From positions 1-57,058 of IMG/VR virus record IMGVR_UViG_3300032236_000596: a stretch of 57,058 bases of DNA; one strand, 5' to 3'. Shown here one piece after another: positions 5,530 to 12,551 of this stretch. Numbering within the stretch: position 1 is the stretch's first letter; each line of letters opens with the position of its first letter. The DNA is from a virus. A program made the translations under genes and the position numbers. The notes under the pieces were generated by a model. The model was not told the origin of the DNA and did no database searches. It saw only the letters and a list, made by a program, of their open reading frames with translations.

Positions 5530-5612
5530 TTGCTGGGTTGGAAGCCTTTATGCCTAAGAGCCGTTTTTGCTCGCTCCGCACCGCATAGGCATAAAGGCTT
5601 CCAACCTAACAA
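5530..5612. repeat. Intergenic hairpin element 5 of 5
   Basis: Arms of 27 nt at 5530-5556 and 5586-5612 pair with one mismatch and one wobble around a 29-nt loop. The outer arm is TTGCTGGGTTGG, the inner arm AAGCCTTTATGCCTA is unique, and the loop has AGCCGTTTTTGCTCGC in forward orientation, close to the loop of copy 3. CAAGCCTATTA precedes and AACAAGTTTATTA follows. Confidence 0.88.
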
Positions 5613-5626
5613 GTTTATTACGGTTT

Positions 5627-5646
5627 CCTGTGAATTCCCTGTGAAT
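5627..5646 (+). promoter_or_regulatory. Two CCTGTGAAT boxes 11 bp apart
   Basis: Two identical 9-mers, CCTGTGAAT, start at 5627 and 5638. No clear coding gene follows for about 500 bp, so they may drive a non-coding transcript or a long leader ahead of the AAA+ gene. Confidence 0.5.
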
Positions 5647-5664
5647 ACGGCGTGTCGGCTTGAC

Positions 5665-5784
5665 CATAGAGAGAGGAGAGAGTAAGCTACGCCGGCCAGG
5701 GGCTCGAATTATAACGATTTGATAACGGGGGTTGCCATTTCCCCATAGAGAGAGTAAGGTATGCCACCCCGCCATAGAGAGAGG
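5665..5784 (+). repeat. Three CATAGAGAGAG repeats in a 500-bp non-coding stretch
   Basis: CATAGAGAGAG occurs at 5665, 5744 and 5773, followed by AGTAAGSTAYGCC-like or GAGATAATAG sequence. The purine-rich core resembles this phage's ribosome sites, yet no long frame starts there; the best is a 9-codon frame from ATG at 5761. From 5647 to 6022 I see these repeats, a palindrome at 5872 and nothing else that I can support. Confidence 0.45.
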
Positions 5785-5871
5785 AGATAATAGGGCTGTT
5801 TAGGCTACTGCCTAGAACTTAATAGGCTTGCGTAGGGATAAGGCCAGATTTACAGCCTGTTTCGGCTGAAA

Positions 5872-5884
5872 CATAGTTGCTATG
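5872..5884. promoter_or_regulatory. Operator-like palindrome CATAGTTGCTATG
   Basis: The 13-mer has 5-bp inverted arms (CATAG/CTATG). Near-identical CATAGTTACTATG occurs at 10625-10637 and 11275-11287. The site lies in the long leader region of the AAA+/VWA operon. The binding protein is unknown. Confidence 0.35.
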
Positions 5885-6022
5885 ACTATTGACTTATCGG
5901 TCTCTATGGTGTAAGTGCTACAACCAATATAAACCCTCTCTCTAGATGTATCTCTATGGACTAGAGGTGGAATTAGTAATGCGCCCTTTCCCTTTCCTGA
6001 TGAGCAGGGCTATGCGAGAGAA

Positions 6023-6041
6023 CCTGAGAGTTTCCTGTGAG
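6023..6041 (+). promoter_or_regulatory. Two phased boxes upstream of the AAA+/VWA operon
   Basis: CCTGAGAG (6023) and CCTGTGAG (6034) are 11 bp apart. TTGTTC follows at 6055, close to the offset seen at 1905, and a TAAAAT lies at 6080-6085, with a long 19-bp spacer. This is a weaker promoter candidate than the one at 1905. Confidence 0.5.
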
Positions 6042-6143
6042 ATACAGAAATGCCTTGTTCTAATACCTGAATAACCCACTAAAATCGAGAGGTGGCAGAA
6101 AGTCTGCCCAGACCGCACACAGAAAGCGAGAGTGAGAGCGATT

Positions 6144-7535
6144 ATGAGCATCGCCCTACTTATCCAAAGCAACACCGATAACGGAGTTCTACAGACTGTT
6201 ATCGTTCCTACTAACCGAGAGGTCCTTACGTTCCACCGCCTCTCTACGGGCTTGCGAGGTCGTGCCTCACGCTGGCAGACCGCAGACCTAGACACCTTGC
6301 CAAGCGCACCTACCACCTACGCACCTGTAAGTGTCGTGCTATCGCCTAAAGATGTCGCAAACGCCGAACTGGGCAACATCACCGCCCTCTCGGTCAAGTT
6401 GCTCGGTATCCCTACCGACAGCGGAATTGACCCTGTGCCTCACAATGAGCAGGTGGCAGAACTTGTTGAGGCGCTATTCTCTGGCGACAGCGACTTGCTA
6501 AACAAGTTTGTTAGCGACAACCGCCGAAAGAACCCAATGGTGTTCGACCCTATCGGCGAACTGACCACCGCCTACTTTCCAGCAATCGCACCCGTAGAGG
6601 AAACCAAGCCTGTTATGGCAGAACCAGCACCAGCGCCAATTCCTGACCCAGCACCAGCCAAGACCTCGGTGGCTATGCCTACCGAACTTGCTAAAGTGCC
6701 AGACAGCAAGTGGGCAGAGACCTACCTCCACCGAGACGTAGTGAGCAAGGTTAGCGAGTTTGCTATCTATGACGTGGCTATGGCGAACCACCAGAACGTC
6801 ATTATCGAGGGTCCAGCAGGTTCGGGCAAGACAATGAGTATCCTCGCCTATGCGAGTGAGCGTGGCTACCGCTACTACAACGTATCGGCGAACGTAGGAC
6901 TAGAACCAAGCCACCTATTCGGCGCTTGGACACCTACCGAGACCGCTGGCGTATTCACTTGGCAAGACGGACCAGTAACCGACCTCGTTCGACACGGAGG
7001 CGTGCTGTTGCTAAACGAAATTGACTTTATGCCCGAGCGAATTACTACAGTCCTATTTGGCTTGCTAGATGACCGCCGAGAAATCCAGTTGCTTGAGCGT
7101 GGTGGCGAGGTAATCAAGGCGCACCCGAACCTCCTAATCGTGGGCGACCACAACCCGAACTACCGAGGCAGTCGCCCGATGAACCAAGCGTGGAAAGACC
7201 GCTTTGCCCACAAGTTGTCGTTTGGATACGACAAGTCAATCGAACGCAAACTTATTAAGTCCAAGACCTTGCTTGAGGTCGCCGACAAGTTGCGCCAGTC
7301 GCACGACAAGGGCGAAATCGACACGCCAGTATCGACCAGAGGTTTAATAGCCTTTGTAAAGAACGTTGAGAACCTCGGTCTCGACTACGCCCTGACCTCC
7401 TACGTCAATGGCTTTGGCGTAGACGAGCGTGAGGGCGTGAAGTTGGTGCTGGACACCTTTAAGGCAGGTCTCGGCAAGGACTTTGGCGTTGAGGTCAAGA
7501 CCAGCACCAAGCAAGCAGACGAGGACCAGAACTAA
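6144..7535 (+). CDS. MoxR/CobS-like AAA+ ATPase
   Basis: Residues from about 195 onward form an AAA+ ATPase of the MoxR/CobS (AAA_5) type. The Walker A motif GPAGSGKT is near residue 223, the Walker B segment VLLLNEIDF near 290, and a sensor-like IVGDHNPNYRG follows. The N-terminal ~190 residues are a separate domain with a Pro/Ala-rich linker, unlike typical 300-residue MoxR proteins. The ATG at 6144 is preferred; a GTG at 6132 is an alternative. The stop overlaps the next gene (TAATG). Such ATPases usually act with a VWA-domain partner, here the next gene, as a chaperone-like or metal-insertion machine. The substrate is unknown. Confidence 0.85.
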   Translation: MSIALLIQSNTDNGVLQTVIVPTNREVLTFHRLSTGLRGRASRWQTADLDTLPSAPTTYAPVSVVLSPKDVANAELGNITALSVKLLGIPTDSGIDPVPHNEQVAELVEALFSGDSDLLNKFVSDNRRKNPMVFDPIGELTTAYFPAIAPVEETKPVMAEPAPAPIPDPAPAKTSVAMPTELAKVPDSKWAETYLHRDVVSKVSEFAIYDVAMANHQNVIIEGPAGSGKTMSILAYASERGYRYYNVSANVGLEPSHLFGAWTPTETAGVFTWQDGPVTDLVRHGGVLLLNEIDFMPERITTVLFGLLDDRREIQLLERGGEVIKAHPNLLIVGDHNPNYRGSRPMNQAWKDRFAHKLSFGYDKSIERKLIKSKTLLEVADKLRQSHDKGEIDTPVSTRGLIAFVKNVENLGLDYALTSYVNGFGVDEREGVKLVLDTFKAGLGKDFGVEVKTSTKQADEDQN

Positions 7536-9631
7536 TGGCTAAGAGCGTTCGACAAGGCGAGGGCGACCAGTTTGATTACTGGAACTCTTGGCAAGCCTAT
7601 ATACAAGAATACGATATCAAGCCTGTTTCGACTGGCGTTCAGGCTGTCGCAGAGCGTATGCGTGAGGCAGGGCTGACCGAGGAACAAGCCCGAAAGGAAC
7701 TAGCGGAGGAATACTACGCCCAGCGTGAGGAGGCGCAGAAGTATGGGCGCACCCTCCAAGCCCGAAAGGACCAAGAGGCGCTCGTTCGCAACAACGAACT
7801 GGACAGCGCTTGTGCGGTCTATCAAAAGGCAGACCGTATCTTGACTGGCAAGCCTATTAACGTGTTCCTTAATGACGTAGATGAACCTACGCCAGCGTGG
7901 AACGACGGCGTTAATATTACGTTTAACGTTAATGCCATTAAGACATTAACCGAGAACCACCTACTCGCTCACCACGGGCTGAACTACCACGAACTAGCGC
8001 ACCTGTTCTACACGCCTCGTATCGGTTCTGCCCTCGGTAAGTGGGTAATGGAAAACAAGACTGTTAAGAACGAGCACGTTCGCCCTACTGTAGCGGTTGA
8101 TGAAAGTGGCGAACTTGTCTATGGCACCGAGACCTACTACACCGAGCAAACGGAACTGGTGGATAATCGCCGACAGACTGCCTTTAACATATTGGAGGAC
8201 AGTCGTGCCGAATATTACCTCATTACGAAGTTTCCAAGCGCTCGCCCGTTCTTGGTCGCTACTATCGGCGATTACATAGCCAGCAATGCTGACGACATAG
8301 TTAATAACTTTATGTTGCTCGTAGGTCGTAAATACTTTGACCTTGACGTGCGAATTATGTCGGCGCAGGGCTATGCCCGTGTCTATGGCGAGGACAATGC
8401 TAAGGCTATTTACAACGTAGTTGCCGAGTATCGCACCCTCGTATTCCCTCGCCAGTTTGACCGAGCGAAAGAACTAATTACCAAGTTAGTTAATCTCTTG
8501 CCAGAGGACTACCAGCCGACCAGCCCTAAGCACCGAGACGGCAAGGGCAACCAGTCCTCGCTTGGACCGACTGGCTGTAGTGGTCGCCCTCTTATGAGGA
8601 ACGGAAAGGTTGAGAGCGAGAAAGCCCAGAACGACCTTATGGACAGCGCCGACAAGACTGACCAACTTGGCGAGGCTATCGATGTCGGCAAGGGCGCAGA
8701 CAACAACACGGGCAACGCCCAGAACCCGAACTGGGAAACTGTTGAGGCTGAACTTACCGAGAAAATTAACCAGTTAGTTGAGCAAGCCAAGCAAGACCCA
8801 GCGGTCAAGCGCAAGGTCGTGGACACTATCAAGGCTATTAACAAGGACACCAGCACCAAGTCTATGCTCGGCAAGGCAACCGCCGAGAGCGTAGAACCGA
8901 CAGCGCAGGACATTACTGCCAGCCGACTGTTCGCCCAAGAACTTGAGCGTATCCGTATCGACAGCGACCCAGCGTGGGAACTTGAGCGACCAACTGGCAA
9001 ACTGAACGTTCGCAGGGCTATTAACGCCGACATTAACGATATCGGCAGACTGTTTGACCGCTGGACAACTGGCAACGACAACCACGAAATCGAGGCGACA
9101 GTCCTCCTCGATAGGTCTGGCAGTATGTCGCACAGTATCGGCGCAGTCTGTCGCTCGGCTTGGATTATCAAGCGTGCTATCGAAAAGATATCAGGGCGAG
9201 TATCTGTTCTCTCGTTTAGTGATGTTAGCCGAGTGCTTTACAGCGCAGACGAGAAAGCAGGGGCAACCGCTAAGGTCGTCAATGCTAACGGAGGCACAGA
9301 CCCGTTCTATTCGCTTAAGGAAAGCGAGAGGGTGCTGACCCAGAGCAAGGCTAAGACCAAGTTGCTGTTCTTGCTGACTGACGGAGGGTTTAGCGAGGCT
9401 GGTAATGACGACATTATCCAGCGCCTCCAGCGTGAGGGCGTGTATGTCGTGGTCGTGTTCTTGTCTTACCCACAATGGCTAGAGCAGATACTAAGCGACC
9501 CTAAGGCAGTCGAGAAATACGGACACGGGGCAGACCTGTTCAGGGCAATCGGCGACCCACTAGACCTCGTTAAAATTGCTAAGAGCGTGGTCAAGGCTAT
9601 GGCTGGTAATAAGAACCGAGCAGTCGCATAA
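7535..9631 (+). CDS. VWA-domain protein with HExxH motif, partner of the AAA+ ATPase
   Basis: This 698-residue protein has a C-terminal VWA domain with a MIDAS motif DRSGS near residue 526 and a later LLTDGG, as in CobT and other MoxR partners. Unusually, the N-terminal half has HELAH (H152, E153, H156) followed by LEDSRAE (E221 or E226 as a possible third ligand), a gluzincin-like zinc-peptidase pattern. A charged linker (about 330-470) separates the halves. It starts at a one-base overlap with the ATPase. Proteolysis gated by an AAA+/VWA pair is an inference; a purely structural zinc site is also possible. Confidence 0.8.
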   Translation: MAKSVRQGEGDQFDYWNSWQAYIQEYDIKPVSTGVQAVAERMREAGLTEEQARKELAEEYYAQREEAQKYGRTLQARKDQEALVRNNELDSACAVYQKADRILTGKPINVFLNDVDEPTPAWNDGVNITFNVNAIKTLTENHLLAHHGLNYHELAHLFYTPRIGSALGKWVMENKTVKNEHVRPTVAVDESGELVYGTETYYTEQTELVDNRRQTAFNILEDSRAEYYLITKFPSARPFLVATIGDYIASNADDIVNNFMLLVGRKYFDLDVRIMSAQGYARVYGEDNAKAIYNVVAEYRTLVFPRQFDRAKELITKLVNLLPEDYQPTSPKHRDGKGNQSSLGPTGCSGRPLMRNGKVESEKAQNDLMDSADKTDQLGEAIDVGKGADNNTGNAQNPNWETVEAELTEKINQLVEQAKQDPAVKRKVVDTIKAINKDTSTKSMLGKATAESVEPTAQDITASRLFAQELERIRIDSDPAWELERPTGKLNVRRAINADINDIGRLFDRWTTGNDNHEIEATVLLDRSGSMSHSIGAVCRSAWIIKRAIEKISGRVSVLSFSDVSRVLYSADEKAGATAKVVNANGGTDPFYSLKESERVLTQSKAKTKLLFLLTDGGFSEAGNDDIIQRLQREGVYVVVVFLSYPQWLEQILSDPKAVEKYGHGADLFRAIGDPLDLVKIAKSVVKAMAGNKNRAVA

Positions 9632-9655
9632 TTTAATACCGCATTAAAGCATTAA

Positions 9656-9681
9656 AGCCAGCCCGAAAGGGCTGGCTTTCT
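9656..9681 (+). terminator. Intrinsic terminator after the VWA gene
   Basis: A perfect 9-bp stem, AGCCAGCCC (9656-9664) against GGGCTGGCT (9669-9677), has a GAAA tetraloop and is followed by TTCTT. Confidence 0.85.
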
Positions 9682-9764
9682 TGCTATCTGCTGAACGTGT
9701 ATGGCAGTCGGGCGGGTGGAGTGCTAACCGGAGTGAGCAGGAGGGCGCAGAACCACCTCTGGCT

Positions 9765-9883
9765 AATACAGAACTGTATTTAAATAAGCCCATAATCCTA
9801 TTCTGTTAATACCTGTATGCCGAAATAATCGTGCCGGCACAGATTAACCGAAGGGCTACGAAGGTGAATTGGCTGCCGGCAGC
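9765..9883. promoter_or_regulatory. Cluster of palindromes in non-coding DNA
   Basis: AATACAG-AA-CTGTATT (9765-9780), GTGCCGGCAC (9831-9840) and GCTGCCGGCAGC (9872-9883) are perfect inverted repeats. The two TGCCGGCA cores are 42 bp apart centre to centre, about four helical turns. The stretch 9682-10005 has no convincing gene. These may be regulator sites; no binding protein is identified. Confidence 0.4.
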
Positions 9884-10005
9884 AAATGAAGGCGACCACA
9901 GAGCGCAGAGCGTTAATACATAAATACATTAAGACGAGGCAAGCCCTAAGCCCTCCTGCTGACCCACCGACATTATTGTTTCTGGCAGAAATATTGCTGG
10001 AGGAC

Positions 10006-10058
10006 TTGACCACTAGATGTAGTGGTGTATGCTCGTTCCTACCACTAGATGTAGTGGT
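10006..10058 (+). promoter_or_regulatory. Promoter with twin 18-bp operators three helical turns apart
   Basis: ACCACTAGATGTAGTGGT occurs identically at 10009-10026 and 10041-10058, start to start 32 bp. Each has 7-bp inverted arms. A likely promoter, TTGACC (10006-10011), 16 bp, TATGCT (10028-10033), is overlapped by the first copy, and the second lies at or just after the expected transcription start. This is classic repressor architecture for the gene at 10077. Confidence 0.65.
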
Positions 10059-10076
10059 CCTGAGAGAGGAACTACT

Positions 10077-10502
10077 ATCCAAACTTTCTTACCTTATGCC
10101 AACCCAGCAAAATCGGCTGAGGCGCTGGACTACAGGCGCTTGGGCAAGCAACGCGTAGAGACATACCAGATACTCAACAGCCTGATAGGGGCGAGCAACG
10201 GGTGGCTGAACCACCCAGCGGTGAAGATGTGGGCAGGATATGAGATAGCCCTAGCCGACTACGGGCTGGCGATGTGCGACGAGTGGATAGCCAGAGGCTA
10301 CAAAGACACAACGAGAGATAAGATACTGGAGATTAAGAGAGGGCTGGTCGCTGGGGGAGAGGGCGGAGAGAACCCCTGGTGGCTGGGAGAGGAGAACCTC
10401 CACCTATCGCACCAGAGCAATCTACTACGCAAAGACCCTATTTACTATGGGCAGTTATTTATAGGAATACCTGACGATATGCCCTACGTCTGGCCCGTTT
10501 AA
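10077..10502 (+). CDS. Conserved protein related to the MSMEG_6728 family, probably starting at ATC
   Basis: The 141 residues (IQTFLPYANPAKSAEALDYR, RLGKQRVE, NHPAVKMW, LSHQSNLLRKDP, PYVWPV) match a conserved actinobacterial and phage family (MSMEG_6728-type) of unknown function that I recall as sometimes loosely annotated as pyrimidine-dimer-glycosylase-like. Family members start MQTFLP; here the Met position is ATC (10077). GAGAGAGGA lies 6 bases upstream, ideal spacing for this codon. The only upstream in-frame ATG (10029) lies inside the predicted promoter and has no ribosome site. Family match is firm; the start is inferred. Confidence 0.7.
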   Translation: MQTFLPYANPAKSAEALDYRRLGKQRVETYQILNSLIGASNGWLNHPAVKMWAGYEIALADYGLAMCDEWIARGYKDTTRDKILEIKRGLVAGGEGGENPWWLGEENLHLSHQSNLLRKDPIYYGQLFIGIPDDMPYVWPV

Positions 10503-10531
10503 ACCCTCCGCAGTGTAGCGCTCAAACTGAG

Positions 10532-10602
10532 GAGAGAACTTTTTGAGAGAGCGTTTTTTGAGAGAGAACTTTTCCAAAGAGAGCACTTTTTGAGAGAGTG
10601 CC
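10532..10602. repeat. Short tandem GAGAGA-ACTTTTT repeats between convergent genes
   Basis: About five units built on GAGAGA(G)ACTTTTT follow one another at 10532, 10545, 10560, 10577 and 10592, with spacings of 13-17 bp. Part can fold (GCACT ... AGTGC). The run lies between the stop of a plus-strand gene and the stop of a minus-strand gene. It may act in transcript ending or simply be slippage-prone DNA. Confidence 0.55.
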
Positions 10603-10621
10603 AAAACAGACCTTTTTTGCC

Positions 10622-10640
10622 ACTCATAGTTACTATGAGT
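10622..10640. promoter_or_regulatory. 19-bp palindrome at the convergent gene junction
   Basis: ACTCATAGT-T-ACTATGAGT is a perfect inverted repeat that overlaps the stop codon of the minus-strand gene. The 17-mer CACTCATAGTTACTATG (10621-10637) recurs at 11271-11287 inside that gene, and a near copy of its core lies at 5872. Confidence 0.4.
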
Positions 10641-12084
10641 TGGGCGGGTCAATCTGCTTAATAACCTCATTAACTTGGCTTTCGTTGAGGCCGCCATTAG
10701 GCAATTCGTTCAGGATTTGCGCCCTATCACCGAACAGCGCAGACATCACGCCAGCACTTCCAGAGCGTTCTACAGTCATTCTAATAGTCTCTTTTGACTG
10801 GTCCATCTTGGCAATTTGCTCAAGCATTTTAAAGAAACGGTCCATCTCCTGACCCACGTTAGGGTCTGGATAACCACCATTTAGGTCCTCGGTAAACTTG
10901 GCAAATGCCACTCGCTGCCCTTGTATTTCAAGGAAAGTGTTAATAAGCGCCTTAAGTTGGTCCTTGGTCTTTACCTCCAGCGGGAGATTAAACGCACACG
11001 CGTTGTCTGGCACAAACGCAGGGCAGTTATCCCTGACGAAACAGGTATTACATTGACGTAGGCTATTGCCAGTAGAGCGAGCAACAGGCACGTCTCTTAA
11101 TACATCAACACCATTTTCGTCGGTCTCGATACTGCGCGAAAAGTCGATACCGATGACCGGCAGCGGGCGAATTTCGTCCGGTTTACGTGCTACAACTTTC
11201 CGCTTCTCGACCCCCCTCATGGTAACATCAACAGGGGTAGTTTCCGCTTTTTCGGGGGGTAGCATATCGTCACTCATAGTTACTATGTCCGTTCGGTTAT
11301 TCCACGCTTCTAACTGCTGGTAGGACCAAACTGCTAGTTTAGATACCTCAATAGCGTCATCGGCTAATATCTTATCAAAGTCCAGCCCTGCCTGCTGATA
11401 TACAGCACGATAACGGCTTCTGGCTTGGTCTTTCATACGCTTCGGGTAACGGGTTAATGTATTAGCCTGCCATACAATCGTCTCGCCCCTCATCATTGGC
11501 GACAGCCACGCAAGGGTGGCGGCCGTAACGAACGGCGACTTACGCAGGCCCTCAAGTTTAGCCATACCTAGCGCGTGGAACTGTGTTCCGTGCTGGCTGC
11601 TGAACTTACGCATCTGGGCTTCCAGCGAAGGGTCTTTCTCTATTAAATCGCCCTGAATACAGACGTTTAAATATCTAGTTGCTAGGCTTTCTAGGTTTCC
11701 ACCATTATAAATAGCGGCGAACTTCTCGTCAGGCACGTCGTCCCAAGCGCCCTGGCGCTGCGCCTGGATGAACTCATCAGAGGCGCTAGGGTGGTTAATC
11801 TCAGTAAATAGGCTAATTCTATTTAGGTTAGTAGCAATAAAGTCCTCGTAGTCCGCTGCGAACTCCTCCAGCTCATCAGCGGTCATCTCCTTCGAGGACG
11901 GGATGCCAGGGTAAACGTGTATATGAACGCCCTCGGTGAAATAGTTTTCTAGCAAATACGTCTTGGTTTTAGGCAATCCACGGCGGACTAGGCCCCAGTA
12001 ACTTACGCCGACGTGGGTGGCGCTCTGCTGCTCAAGGATTAGGCGGTTGCTTGGGACCTCGGCCCCTAGGAATACAATATTCAT
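10633..12084 (-). CDS. Unidentified 483-aa protein with a four-cysteine cluster
   Basis: The protein begins MNIVFLGAEVPSNRLILEQQ. A cluster C345, C348, C354 and C363 (CNTC ... C ... C) could bind zinc or an iron-sulphur centre. The N-terminal 260 residues contain a mixed alpha/beta part (HIHVYPGIPSS), and the C-terminal part is helical. The start overlaps the previous gene's stop (TAATG), so it is coupled to the HAD-like and nucleotidyltransferase-like genes. I do not recognise the family. Confidence 0.7.
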   Translation of the reverse strand: MNIVFLGAEVPSNRLILEQQSATHVGVSYWGLVRRGLPKTKTYLLENYFTEGVHIHVYPGIPSSKEMTADELEEFAADYEDFIATNLNRISLFTEINHPSASDEFIQAQRQGAWDDVPDEKFAAIYNGGNLESLATRYLNVCIQGDLIEKDPSLEAQMRKFSSQHGTQFHALGMAKLEGLRKSPFVTAATLAWLSPMMRGETIVWQANTLTRYPKRMKDQARSRYRAVYQQAGLDFDKILADDAIEVSKLAVWSYQQLEAWNNRTDIVTMSDDMLPPEKAETTPVDVTMRGVEKRKVVARKPDEIRPLPVIGIDFSRSIETDENGVDVLRDVPVARSTGNSLRQCNTCFVRDNCPAFVPDNACAFNLPLEVKTKDQLKALINTFLEIQGQRVAFAKFTEDLNGGYPDPNVGQEMDRFFKMLEQIAKMDQSKETIRMTVERSGSAGVMSALFGDRAQILNELPNGGLNESQVNEVIKQIDPPNS

Positions 12085-12539
12085 TAGAGGCGGTCATCCT
12101 CCATTTTCATAGTAATCTGGCGGTCTAACTCGCCTACCAGCGCATCCCAACTCTTACGGCCTTCGCGCCCATCTGGGCGGAACTTGGCTGACTGGTAAAT
12201 TGGGTGTAGAAATAGCAAAGTCTTTACGCCATTTGCCATTAAGGTAGTTGCGACATCAACGTCGGCTGTAATAACGAAGTGAACTACGCCCTGCGCCTGC
12301 TGGTGCTGGACCTTGAGAAGGGGCTTATCTTCGTATTCGCCAATGGTTTTATCCGAAATAAAGGCATCAACATCATTAAGGTTGTGCTGTTTACACCAGC
12401 GCTGCGCTTCTTCTGCATCGTCGCAGGCTAGGGCTACTGTGCCATTGGCGTTAATGGCTTTATACAGTGAAATGCCCTCATAGATAGGTACTTTACTGTT
12501 ATTACGAATTACGCCGTCCATAAATACGACTATTGCCAC
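12084..12539 (-). CDS. HAD-like protein lacking the nucleophile
   Basis: The N-terminal strand VVFMDGVI matches HAD motif I, but the first Asp of DxDG is Phe (F6-M7-D8-G9). A later ITADVDVATTLMANGVKTLL then FLHPIYQ resembles the region in which short phage HAD-like proteins place motif III/IV and the A..GI.T.L...P.Y signature. At 151 residues it lacks a cap domain. Without the nucleophile, phosphatase activity is unlikely, so it may bind or sense a ligand. It overlaps the next gene by one base. Confidence 0.6.
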   Translation of the reverse strand: MAIVVFMDGVIRNNSKVPIYEGISLYKAINANGTVALACDDAEEAQRWCKQHNLNDVDAFISDKTIGEYEDKPLLKVQHQQAQGVVHFVITADVDVATTLMANGVKTLLFLHPIYQSAKFRPDGREGRKSWDALVGELDRQITMKMEDDRL

Positions 12540-12551
12540 GATGTTGTCTTT

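Noticed and set aside
472-5612. Intergenic hairpins as integron attC sites or CRISPR repeats
   Set aside because: attC ends read RYYYAAC outward-in and GTTRRRY at the far end; here the order is the opposite. Copies are irregularly spaced (0.7-1.7 kb) with genes between, not a repeat-spacer array.
8509-9171. 220-codon minus-strand frame inside the VWA gene
   Set aside because: It lies antisense to a strongly supported gene, has Ser/Leu-rich shadow composition and no ribosome site.
10029-10076. ATG at 10029 as start of the 10077-10502 gene
   Set aside because: It overlaps the predicted -10 (TATGCT), lacks a ribosome site, and would add residues encoded by the operator that homologues do not have.
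9886-10158. 90-codon plus-strand frame across the twin operators
   Set aside because: It would cover palindromes, promoter and the start of the MSMEG_6728-type gene in another frame. No ribosome site or recognisable sequence.
10455-10697. 80-codon minus-strand frame across the tandem repeats
   Set aside because: Its sequence (KVLSLEKFSLKKRSLKKF) is just the translated GAGAGA-CTTTTT repeat, and it overlaps two real gene ends.
11271-11287. 17-mer repeat of 10621-10637 as a mobile-element footprint
   Set aside because: Only 17 bp are shared, one copy is inside coding sequence, and no duplication or element lies between. Kept only as a possible dyad site.
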